NCBI GenBank assembly: GCA_021432635.1 | Contig: MU270020.1 | Location: forward strand, 699,202-763,201 | Reading direction: 5' to 3' | From: Thozetella sp. PMI_491 | Lineage: Eukaryota > Ascomycota > Sordariomycetes > Chaetosphaeriales > Chaetosphaeriaceae | Length of the DNA: 64,000 bases | In this document: positions 22,573 through 32,225 of the stretch, piece by piece | Position numbering within the stretch: position 1 is the stretch's first letter | How the letters are laid out: every line of letters starts with the position of its first letter | Made by a program: the position numbers and the translations under genes | The notes under the pieces: generated by a model | Seen by the model: the letters and a program-made list of their open reading frames with translations, nothing else | What the model was told of the DNA's origin: nothing | The model's database searches: none

Positions 22573-23618
22573 GTCGGCAGCAGCTCCTAGTCGTTCGGGG
22601 GTGCGAAGCGACGACGTGGAGGGGGTTGCAAGGGAAGGCTCCGGAACAGAAGGGCGGGTCCGGGGTCGGCTGGATGTAGGGAGCTGGCAGAATGTATGCA
22701 CACGTGGTTGTCCACTAGCCGAGCGTGCAAGCATGAAACGATAGGGAGCTGTAACCGAGCCAGGATCAAGGGCAGGAAGGAGCAGATACATGCAGCGGCT
22801 GGTGGCGCTTGGGTTCAGCCCCCGACTTCGTCCGCCGTCGCCGGCGTTGTCGTTATTCTCAGCGTGGGGGTACCTTTGTGCCAAGAAAATGCTAGTCGTA
22901 AGAAGAAATGATGTGATTGAAGGGGTTACCGGGACCGCTGCCCTGGTATTGGTATATTCTGCATGGGGGGCTTCGTGGCGTTTTAGCAATGTGTTTGTAA
23001 TAGGCAGGGTTGAGCAGGCAGGGCTGCCTGCACCCTTCCAGCGGCTGCAAAATCCAACGATTTCAATCGACTGGGGGGGTTCATATGGTTGCATATGCCT
23101 GTGTAGGACGTGGCTCGGCGTCCCAAGAGCTCTAGCCAGCTGTCTCCATGCGTGATTATAACACAAGTCATATGTGGTATGCGAGGAATGGGACTGAAAC
23201 ACATCTACCATCGCAACTGCGCACTTTCAGCTGCAGCGAAAGTGGCTGTTGTGCGACCCAAACTTTCACTTCACTCGGTAGTCGGGGGCTCGGCTGATTG
23301 GTGCGCGTAGGTACACACATCTGCAAGCTGGCAGAAGAACGCCACGGCATTTCAGGCCTGTGCCGTATCACCGGTCTTCCGGAAAATCAACAGGTTGGGT
23401 TTAGAGAAAGTATGCAGCTAAATTCATGTTAAAATTCTCTGAATAGAATACACCTATAATCAGCTAAGTTCTAATGTCAAGCCCCTAAGTATATATCTGT
23501 GGCTGTCACTGACTACGCTCCAAATAAATACTCGGAGACACGAGAGGCCCTACGCAGCTTTGTCTCAGGTAAACTCGCTCAAATATGATAGCCATGCGTC
23601 CTGTGTTATGGGATATTC
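22573..23618. other. Intergenic region between methyltransferase and P450
   Basis: About 1.05 kb, promoter side of the methyltransferase and 3' side of the P450. A minus-strand frame continuous with methyltransferase exon 1 extends far upstream (to ~23211) but loses protein-like character before the chosen ATG. A longer N-terminus therefore cannot be fully excluded. No other gene is seen. Confidence 0.4.
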
Positions 23619-25343
23619 CTACTGCACCTCGACTGTTGATTGGCCTAAGTGACATTCCAAGGGCTTGCGATCCCAGACAACGCACACATTTGCCTCCGCC
23701 CAGTCAGGGCCTACGTCAGACTCGATGTCAAAGTGCCATAGCAGTTTTGCTATCAGCATCCTTGCATTGTGCCATGCCAGATTCACCCCTAGACACATTC
23801 TCGGCCCAGCAGAGAAAGGCTGGTGCGCTTCTCGCTTGTCATCTTTATAGTCGGAGTCACCTAGCCATCGCTCAGGCACAAACCTGTCGGGATTTCTAGG
23901 CACGAGAGTCTCGTCAACTTTGATCGTATCATATTTCTACGTGGCGTCTGTTTTCTCACCTAAAATTTTCAGGGGAACGGGCCGTCGCTGCTGGATGGAC
24001 AAATACCCGAGTACCCCCTGGTAACCACTTGCCGAGAACATAGTTGCCACTGGGTGCTATTAGTCGAGGAATGCCGGTGGGTGCAGGCGGCCAGAGTCGC
24101 AGTGCCTCGCGAAGGCCTAGAAAAAATTGTTACTTTGAAGATGCCGAGAGAGGAACGGATGGTTCATACACGCATTTAGGTACTTCAATCTAGCAAGCTT
24201 TTCGAGATTGATATCTTGACTGTTATGAAAGGCCTCGCGGATTTCACTTAACAGGAGCCTTTTCTTGTCTGGGTTGGCTATGAGATAATACGTTAAGCCA
24301 GTAAGGAGTGAGGCTAATGGTTGCTAGTCAACGATTCGAATGGCTCTAAAGTCCATAACAGAGGTCCGACTCACACGTAGTTTCCGTGCCACCTAACATA
24401 AATGACTCAGAATTAGAATGCATCTCATCAATGCTCAGAAATTCCGGCCGAAGAGCCAAGTTCCAAAAATATGGCTTTGCACCCCTTTGTTCATAAAGCT
24501 TGTTGACACGGATCACAGTGTGTTGGAAGTGACTGATACGCATTTCTGTAATAAATCTAGGCTCGATATAGTCGAACAGTTTCTTTATGGAAGGGTAGAA
24601 GTATATCATTTGAATAAGGGGTAGTATCTTCCTAAAGTTAATTAGAGCACTATAGGAACCTGCAAAGTGCGGGTGCTTACCTTAAGCGTTTGGAAGATAG
24701 TTCCAACCCACGGGCTATATTCGCCCCCTTCGAGCAAGCCAAGCGGTTGACCGAAAGTTAGTTCTGACATGAAATCGAATAGCGTAAGGTCAAATAATTT
24801 AGCTATATTGACAGTCTTTGTCTTGCGGCTGCGGTCGACCATGAGATCCGCATACTTCTGCATCAGCGGCTCTTGTCCCCTTACGGCCTTCTCAGAGAAT
24901 GCGGGCGAGAACATGCGCCTTAACTCGGCATGGCGGGCTGCGTTCGGCTCAGAAAGAAGGGGAGGAACCCCGTTTGTTGGAGACGGGTAGAAGGTGGGCA
25001 TTATTAGATTTTCCTTTGCTCCTTTGCGGGCACCGGTAATATCCTTCCATGCACGACCATCGGTGTAGCTCAGGTCGTTCGGCCCATATCTGACTGCCGG
25101 CCCATATTTTCTATGAAGCTTTATAAACCATCGCACTTCATCTCCTTGGATGCAGGCGATCCAGTAGGAGATTCGACTTAGAGCCGAGAGACGCGGACCA
25201 GGGTATACCCTTAGTGGATGTAAAAGAAGCGTGTATACTGGCCAAATGACGAGGTAGACTATAGGCAAAATGATGATTGTTTTGAGAGGCGAGCTGCTAA
25301 ACGTCACTATGGCTGCTGCTAGGATGTCTTGAATCGATGCCAT
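23619..25343 (-). CDS. Cytochrome P450 monooxygenase (CYP), ER-anchored
   Basis: Heme-thiolate oxygenase of 497 residues in five exons: 25343-24681, 24627-24375, 24313-24170, 24116-23960, 23895-23619. Introns are 53-64 nt; intron 1 uses an AAG acceptor, the others TAG, and the frame closes. An N-terminal membrane anchor (TIIILPIVYLVIWPVY) is followed by the proline hinge HPLRVYPGPRLSALS. Other landmarks: the helix I oxygen-binding motif GGTETTSS, the ExxR motif in CLREALRLWPP, the PERW motif (DRFVPERW, created across intron 4), and the heme loop FSAGPRMCLG with Cys440 as ligand. This pattern matches the isotrichodermin C-15 hydroxylase / benzoate 4-monooxygenase-like group common in fungal clusters. 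It is divergent from the terpene cyclase, so its likely substrate is that enzyme's hydrocarbon product. A TATATATA box lies ~75 bp upstream. Confidence 0.9.
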
Positions 25344-25982
25344 GGCCTTCAATGCGGCAGTGTTAGTCGGGCTTCAAAATTGGGGAGGTCTGCTTTCTCT
25401 TCAGTCAGATCCGGATATATATACTTTACTAAATCAGATAACTACAAATGCGGGGTGTCCCAGGCCACAGGATACATAGCCTCCTAATATACCTGGAAAT
25501 TCGGATGTAATCTCAATTCGGGCACCTTCTCCTTCGGCGTTCTCCATGCTACAGCATGCATACCCCATCAATCTGCGTGTGAAATCGGAAATGGTCTCGT
25601 TCCAGGCGTATCTTCTCCGGTTCCCCCTCACTAGTTCGTCTTCCTCTTCGGATGTAATCTTGTTCAAGACATACATCGTCTATGATTCCCAGCTGAGCCA
25701 AACCCGCCACAGTGAGACATACACTACGGCAGTTTATTATTCGTGATTGAGACTTTCGCAATCATGTAGTTGACGCTCTCGGCTAGTCTACAAAGCACTG
25801 CCTTGTCCGCCTAGCATTATCAACTACACACTGCACGTGTAGGGTCGATAATCACATGTAAGAGAGAAGAAGGGTTGCACAATAAAAGACATTGATTCAG
25901 CCGTCCATGACGGCAGTACATACACTCTATCATTCTAGGCCAAGCTTTAAAATACGAAATCATCCTGGGATACCTAGGGAGT
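25344..25982. promoter_or_regulatory. Shared divergent promoter, P450 / terpene cyclase
   Basis: About 640 bp, AT-richer than its surroundings. It contains a TATATATA element at 25416-25423 oriented for the P450 and a CACGTG E-box core at 25834-25839. A minus-strand frame (25434-25676) lies inside but has no recognisable domain, so I do not call it a gene. If the cyclase starts further upstream than annotated, this promoter is shorter. Confidence 0.5.
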
Positions 25983-27139
25983 ATGATCGCTACTTTCCCA
26001 ATCTCCCTGAAGGGGCTGTCGCTGCTCCCTTTGCCAACGGCTATTTTCGGTCTACAGCCGAGTCAGTCAATCCGAAACTCGAGCGAGCTTGAGTCCATAC
26101 TCGAGCCTCTCCTCAGGCGGTTCCATGACGACCTGGGATACACAGGCCCACGTCCCGGTGATATTTTTGATGATCTGCTTCGAGGAATGCACGAAGAAGT
26201 CTGCAAAACAGGTATCGCAATGCCAGAGGGATCTCGCGCTTGGCTAGCATTCAAGACCGGGCTGTTCCACACCTATGTATGTCTGGACCCTTGTTAAGAT
26301 TTGGGGTGCCTAATTAACACTACAAGCTTTGCTATCCACATCATCCACTGGAAGTTCGAGTTTTTTTCGCAGTTTTCACTTGGATGGTGACTATTATTGA
26401 TGACGAGGCCAGCAAATCTCCAGACAAATGGCAACACTTCGTCCGTCGTTTCCACCAGGGCCTACGGCACTCGGAACCACTCGCACAGGCATTTGCAAGC
26501 CATTTGTCGCAGACCTACGACTATTTTGATCTTCCCGCAGCTAATTTCATCGTAAACTCTGCGTTGAACTTTGCGAATGCTACAGCCCTCTCGGGTCCGC
26601 AGCTGGCGAAAATGACGCGCACGACAGGAGGCGAGGGCTGGCCGTACTACCTCAGAGAAAAGGATGGCTTGACAGAAGTATACATCTGGTTCACATTTCC
26701 GATATCCCTTTACCCCGAGGTTTCTCTTTTTATGGAGGCGGTTCCGGATATGACCAAGTTTATACTCCTGGCAAATGATGTGTTATCGTGAGTATATCAT
26801 ATTTGTCTGAGAGTGACGGCAATATTCTGACCTGACAGATTCTTCAAGGAAGAGAAGGCTGGCGAAAAAGATAACTATATACACGGTAGAGCATTCTATG
26901 CGAAGAAAGACGCCGGCACAGTGATAGAGGAAGTTGCAAAGGAGGCTGTCGATGCATTCCGCCGGACTATGATTATCTTCGAGGGCAGAGAGCCGTACCG
27001 GCAGGCTTGGCATGACCATGCTATGGGGTACGTAGCATTCCACAAGGCTGTTGAACGCTACAAGCTCGGAACCATGGGGTTGGCCGAAGAATATTCGTAC
27101 GAATTTGCTCAGCTAGCTGGTTTACATCGGGGACTTTAA
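25983..27139 (+). CDS. Class I terpene cyclase, trichodiene synthase (Tri5)-like family
   Basis: Predicted sesquiterpene-type cyclase that ionises a prenyl diphosphate such as farnesyl diphosphate. Three exons (25983-26276, 26327-26787, 26839-27139) give 351 residues; introns of 50 and 51 nt have GTATGT/AAG and GTGAGT/CAG borders. The magnesium-binding signatures are in the expected order. The Asp-rich motif is reduced to TIIDDEAS (Asp123, Asp124) where Tri5-type enzymes have a longer DDxxDD-like run. The NSE triad is NDVLSFFKEE (Asn248, Ser252, Glu256), spanning intron 2. The C-terminus has HDHAMGYVAFHKAVERYKLG. The N-terminal ~30 residues in this frame look poor, and the +1-shifted frame from 25892/25907 looks more protein-like, so the start is uncertain. 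Family identity is fairly secure; the product is unknown. Confidence 0.78.
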
Positions 27140-28613
27140 GAAAAAAATATAGGGGGGAGGGGGGGGAAGCTGGTTTAGTAAACCATAGATTCCTAGTTGA
27201 TTAGTCAAAACAAAATCTAGTCCACTATATCTCGTATTGCTGAGCTTCATTGTATTCCTAGCGGTACTGGCGGCACTGATACGGGTTTTTTTTGGTTGTT
27301 TTTTTTCTTGCGTTACTGGTAAGAGCGGATCTCAAACTAGTAATTAGTATTTTCCGACATCGAGTCTAATAGGTCAAGACATGCACTGTCCCTCTATTTA
27401 TACCCCCGGTAGAATGAATAATCTCATGTTACATGCCCTGCAAGCGACCGTACCGGCTATGAGTGCCGTCTGCGGTGTCAGTTGGACACCGTTCTCCTCC
27501 GAGATGCACAACGACAGGGGTGGATATCTCCGCCAAGGGAATCTCCTTCATAAACCATGAATAGCAGTGCTTGATGTGGCTTTATTTATCATATCGTCTC
27601 TCTATTATGAGGCCTTGGCTCTTATCCCAAATTCTTTCCTACAACAGAACGTGCAGTGGGCAACATGCTAGCCGTACGATGAATAGAAGACTGCCTGGTT
27701 GGATAGCAATTCTACTACCAAGCCAATCTGCTCTAGAGTGATCGGTTTTGTAGCATTTGGATCAGCCCAGTACGGCCTTGCGCGGTTGGGGCCTGGCCCA
27801 GAGCGGTGGAACTCCGCATACAGCTACTCATCGCGGCAATGTGCTGGCAGCCAAGAACAGATAGACTATCGCATGTGCACCCTAGAGTTCTTGCCTCTGT
27901 GATCAATTCGCCACAGTAGCATGATTGGACCTTCGGTATAGCCATCTGACTTCCTACGACATACGCGCGGACGCCCTAGGCTCCGAAAGGGTGGTCACAA
28001 GCAGCTAGCTAACAGAATATCAAGTCATTTTGCCCGTATTCCTAAGGCATCCTAACCGTAGTGTATCTCACTAACCGGGTACTCGAATCAGGTAGAGATT
28101 TCCCGCCACAGCGCAGTGCGATCCATAATCGCCTAAGTTTACAAGCATCACTCTTCGATTTATTATTCTTGTATGTAAAATATGTCCTCGACATAGGCCC
28201 TGCAAGAGCCGGCCATGTTTGGGGTTAACCCCTCTACCCTAGATGAGTTAGGCTGTACCACAAATGAGGCATCCTTGGAACTGTATATGCCTGGCTTGGC
28301 GACATTCCGGTAGAGCTCCAAGTCTGGGTCTTTTACCGCAGTGCCGGGTGGCCGGTCGACGCAAGCCCGCTTCCTCAATATACCTATTATATCTATGCGA
28401 TGCCTTCAGGGGGGTCTTATAATATCCATCACTGTTGATCCAATATAGAGTCTAGTGGTGATGCCAAAATCCGGGGTAATTACCCGCCCGGATATTGAGT
28501 GAACAATGCGGGGACGGACCTGGAACTGGGCTTGTTCCATGGTATTTGAGGGAGCAAGACACCGAGAGGATAGGCTTTAATTGACGGGCCTGGGATCTTG
28601 CAGGTGTGCGACA
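27140..28613. other. Intergenic region with G-run and T-rich tracts
   Basis: About 1.5 kb. Twelve bases after the cyclase stop there is a run of six G, one A and eight G (27152-27166). Interrupted T tracts follow near 27287-27308. No protein-like frame or RNA gene was recognised. The region is AT-richer than the GC-rich SnoaL gene that follows. Confidence 0.4.
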
Positions 28614-31004
28614 ATGTATTTCACAAAGCGGCCACGTACTCTCCTCGGGCTTCTATGCCTGACACTTGCTTTAAGCAAGTGCAGCGAGACTTCATCGGGA
28701 TCGACTGCCCTGGACAGGGACATAGAACGCGTCGAGTCCGTGCGCGAGATCAAGGATGTGCAGAGAAGCTTTGCTCACCTGGCCCAGTTCGGCCGGTGGG
28801 ACGACCTGGGCAAGCTCTTTGCTGAGGACGGTATTCTGCACTGGGGCACCGGCGCGCCACTTGACGATAAACAGGCAGATGTGATGACCGGACCAAATGC
28901 AATAGCAGCCTGGTTTCGGAAAGACGCAGGTCGCATGGATGGTGCCCATACCGGCTCGCTCCATACCATCCTTGTTGACCAACCCGTCGTGACGCTCTCT
29001 CAGGATGGATTTAGCGCCAAGGGTCGCTGGCATACGCTGCGTCTCATGGGGGACGGCGCAGGCGCAACAAGGATACAGGGAGGGGAGTACGAAAATGAAT
29101 ACACGCTCAGCGAGAAGGAACAGCGATGGAAAATCTCTTTGCTCCGGTACTACCCGCTCTTCGCGGGTGATTACAAGTCTGGCTGGCAGAACGTAGGGAC
29201 AGGAAACCGGACCCTCCCTATCGTCCCCTATCACTTTTCGCCCGACGACGCAGGCATACCTATTCCGCAGGGTTCAAGCGATCAAGCAGCGACCGCGGCA
29301 ACCGACGCTGCGTTGAGTGGGCTCGAGTATCGTGTCAGTCAACTCAACGAGGAGGATGAAGTCCGAAACCTACAGCATTCCTACGGGTACTATGTCGATC
29401 AACGAATGTGGCCTAATGTTGCTGAACTCTTCACACTCAATGGGACCCTCCGGATCGACGGCGTCGCCTATACCGGGCCAGCCGCCATCAAAGGAGGGCT
29501 TGTAAAGGTGATGGGACCAGAAGGCCTGACGACAGGCATCTTGAATGAACATATAATCTTCGACACCATCGTCGAAGTAGGCAACGATGGCATCGAGGCG
29601 ACGGCGAGGGGCATCGAGCTTGGGCTAACCGGCGATGCAAACAAGCACGCAGCCGCGTGGGAGTTTGGCGTGTTCTACAACCACTTTGTCAAAGACGCCG
29701 ACAGCGGAACATGGAAGGTGCAAGAGATGAACATCACCCGCCAGATGGTGGCGAAGTACGCCGAAGGATGGGGGAACGGAGGCACATTGAGTCCGGAATC
29801 ATCCATAGAGCCACCTTCATTTCTGAACATTGCGAGGCGTGGCTCCCGGGCGCAACCGCCAGCTGGCCGGGTGCCAATTTGGCCAAGCTCCTTAAACAGC
29901 ACCGGCGAGCGATCGGGGGATCTATTCCGGCGCCTCGCCCGATCAGCTGCTTTCGACGAGACCGAAAACATCTCTGGCGCCTATGGCTACTTTGCGGATG
30001 ACATCCGATGCGACAAGTTTGGGGCACTGCATGCGCAAAAGGGCTTCAAGGAATCACCGGGCACCGGCTGGTACTTCAGTCAGAAGAGAATCACGCAGGC
30101 TTGCCTCGCACGATATAACACGGTGGACCCCAACCCAAAACGAACAAGGATCCCGTTCCACTGGCGGCCACAGCCCGTGATCCACGTCTCGCGGGACGGA
30201 CGATCCGCGAGTTTCCGCTCGCACAATATCCAGCTGGGCACTGCGAACCAGCTGGGAGACAGCTTCAACGGGGTCAAAGGCGGGGGCATGTATCATGACC
30301 AAATGGTGCTCGAGGACTTCGGCAACGGGACCACGCGTCGCAAGCTCTGGTGTTTAACCATCGACGAGTTCTACTGGCAGGCCGCGACCTGGGCCGGTGG
30401 CTGGTCCGATACAAGCACGCGAGGAGGCAGGAGCGTACTGGCCACGAGACAGAGGGGTGGCGGTGGTGGCGGACTGGGAGACTATCCGCCCGATGTGAGC
30501 CTTAAGGAACCTAAGATGGGCGAGCGAGAAGTCGGCTTCAACGGCGGCTCTGGAAAAACTGTCTCCTGGCCCAACATCCAGCGCATGTGGTTTGCCTACC
30601 GCAACCCCGTATCCGGGCGTGTCCCAGATTCGTACTGGGCCGCTCCGGCCTGTGTTCCCTGCAAGGGCGCCAAGCCCGAGTGGGCTCTGACGGCGAACGG
30701 GTACCAAGAGCCCCCAACCGGCCCTACTCTACTCGTGGCCGCCATCACCGGGAACGTTGTCAGCGTTAACATCACTGGTGGTCCTGACGAGCCTGTGACT
30801 GGGACAGTGGAGCTCTGGGCAGCAGCCGGGCCTGATGCTGCGAAAGGCGCGACTTCGGTGATTGCCTCGGCGTCGGTGAGCAAGGGCATCGCGACTCTCA
30901 CCCCGCCCCAGTCGGTACTTGCCGCTGGCACAAAGAAGATGTGGGTTATGTACTTGGGCAGCGACTATCTTAGCCCCGCTCGAACGACCATCATGGTGAC
31001 TTAG
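28614..31004 (+). CDS. Secreted protein with three SnoaL-like domains and an Ig-like C-terminus
   Basis: Intronless gene of 796 residues from the ATG giving MYFTKRPRT; the frame opens upstream only with a TTG. A signal peptide (LLGLLCLTLALSKCS) predicts secretion or cell-surface placement. Three NTF2/SnoaL-like folds can be traced: residues ~40-185 (IKDVQRSFAHLAQFGRWDDLGKLF...), ~245-395 (VRNLQHSYGYYVDQRMWPNVAELF...) and ~445-620 (ISGAYGYFADDIRCDKFGALH...WCLTIDEFYWQ). A C-terminal ~100-residue beta-rich segment (VVSVNITGGPDEPVTGTVELWAA) resembles Ig-like repeats. Family knowledge: SnoaL-like domains occur in polyketide cyclases, dehydratases and dioxygenase beta subunits; fungal examples usually have one domain. 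Several NxS/T sites fit secretion. No catalytic activity can be assigned. The intronless, GC-rich structure next to AT-rich spliced genes is notable. Confidence 0.75.
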   Translation: MYFTKRPRTLLGLLCLTLALSKCSETSSGSTALDRDIERVESVREIKDVQRSFAHLAQFGRWDDLGKLFAEDGILHWGTGAPLDDKQADVMTGPNAIAAWFRKDAGRMDGAHTGSLHTILVDQPVVTLSQDGFSAKGRWHTLRLMGDGAGATRIQGGEYENEYTLSEKEQRWKISLLRYYPLFAGDYKSGWQNVGTGNRTLPIVPYHFSPDDAGIPIPQGSSDQAATAATDAALSGLEYRVSQLNEEDEVRNLQHSYGYYVDQRMWPNVAELFTLNGTLRIDGVAYTGPAAIKGGLVKVMGPEGLTTGILNEHIIFDTIVEVGNDGIEATARGIELGLTGDANKHAAAWEFGVFYNHFVKDADSGTWKVQEMNITRQMVAKYAEGWGNGGTLSPESSIEPPSFLNIARRGSRAQPPAGRVPIWPSSLNSTGERSGDLFRRLARSAAFDETENISGAYGYFADDIRCDKFGALHAQKGFKESPGTGWYFSQKRITQACLARYNTVDPNPKRTRIPFHWRPQPVIHVSRDGRSASFRSHNIQLGTANQLGDSFNGVKGGGMYHDQMVLEDFGNGTTRRKLWCLTIDEFYWQAATWAGGWSDTSTRGGRSVLATRQRGGGGGGLGDYPPDVSLKEPKMGEREVGFNGGSGKTVSWPNIQRMWFAYRNPVSGRVPDSYWAAPACVPCKGAKPEWALTANGYQEPPTGPTLLVAAITGNVVSVNITGGPDEPVTGTVELWAAAGPDAAKGATSVIASASVSKGIATLTPPQSVLAAGTKKMWVMYLGSDYLSPARTTIMVT

Positions 31005-32225
31005 GTTTCCGAGAATAGCATCAATTCGACTCGGCAATGAAATAACAAACGAAACTTCCCGGAGTTCGACGGAAGAGAGTGTAGGAGATACGGCAAGGTG
31101 CGGACCTGGATGAGATTAGAGGAGCTTGGTGGAGAGAGAGTGCCGGCTCTAGCTCCGGCATATGCCACGAAATGTTCTACAAGGTCTCCGTCACTGTGTG
31201 CAAGTCCCAGGGGCCAATACGACATTACCTCTCCACTCCGAGAAGCACGAGGTTCATCTCAACTTGAGGGAGATTATCTACCTATGAGGTTATGTGGCTC
31301 GCCTCGCTCGTGCCGAGCCAAGCGAGCAATACCGATGCCAAGCTGCTCAAGGCACGGAGCGGGCAGCGTTAGGTGCCAGCACTGTTGACACGTCTACTAT
31401 CTCGGGCTTAAACTTTACGGAGGAAAATGAAATAATTGTACACGCTTCCTGCTGCTGAAGTCCCCTACTCGACGCTCCGTGATCCGGCGCGACGGGTAAA
31501 GCAATATGGCACGCAATTCAGCCTTCCATATAGAGTTCAAATAAGTGGATTTCGTCCAATAGGAAAACGGTTACCCGGGACTCGTCATAGGCGAGGCCTT
31601 GCAGAGCGGTCCATCATGCGTCCGTGGGCCTGGGCTTAGGATCCGCATGAGGTCCACGGTACACTGCTTTGGCTCCAGGCCTTACGAACTAGATCTTCCA
31701 CCACACCGATGCCGGTAGAGCTTCCCACCCTTGTTCGGACTTTCTAAATACAGCTAGAAGCCGCGCAATGCACCTCTTCTACCGCGCCTCTTTCCGCGGG
31801 CGATCCAAGCTCAACCCCGGTCGATCGAGCTGGCAAGGATGCCAACCTTGAGTAGAAAACCTCTTGCTTAGCGGGCGGAAGAGGAGCACGTGCATGCGTT
31901 TTCACGGCAGTAAACCGCCGGTCGTTTCAGCCATGTGCATATTTTGACTACGCGTCAACTGCTGCTCTTCCCCGCGTCGTGGTACTCGGGTAGCACACGA
32001 ACTAAGGTAGGTAGGGATTTCGTCCCAAGTCCCGGGCCCGTTGAACTACCTACTTGTTCCCGGTCACCAAGCAAGCACATGATGTCGATCAATGTATAAA
32101 TAAGGACGGAATCGTCCCTCATCGTGAGGAACTGCCGACCCCAGCGCGCTAGCCACCTGCACTCGTTGCGTCTTGGCCCCCTCGCTCGTTGCCTTGTGTC
32201 GTCGTGCGCCTAATCAGCCTGCCCA
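31005..32225. other. Intergenic region, tannase promoter
   Basis: About 1.2 kb. It contains a CACGTG core at 31887-31892, an AAGGTAGGTAGGG motif near 32004-32014 and the opposite orientation CTACCTACTT near 32045-32054, followed by a TATA box (annotated separately). No gene is seen. Confidence 0.45.
32095..32103 (+). promoter_or_regulatory. TATA box of the tannase gene
   Basis: TATAAATAA lies 131 bp upstream of the tannase ATG, a plausible distance for a fungal core promoter. The ~120 bp leader between is C-rich, typical for strongly expressed secreted enzymes. Confidence 0.5.

Noticed and set aside
22106-22744. 212-codon plus-strand frame
   Set aside because: It is antisense to the first exons of the methyltransferase and is Ser/Arg-rich without domain character.
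25434-25676. 80-codon minus-strand frame in the P450/cyclase promoter
   Set aside because: No recognisable domain and no splice connection to the P450; it would occupy the core promoter.
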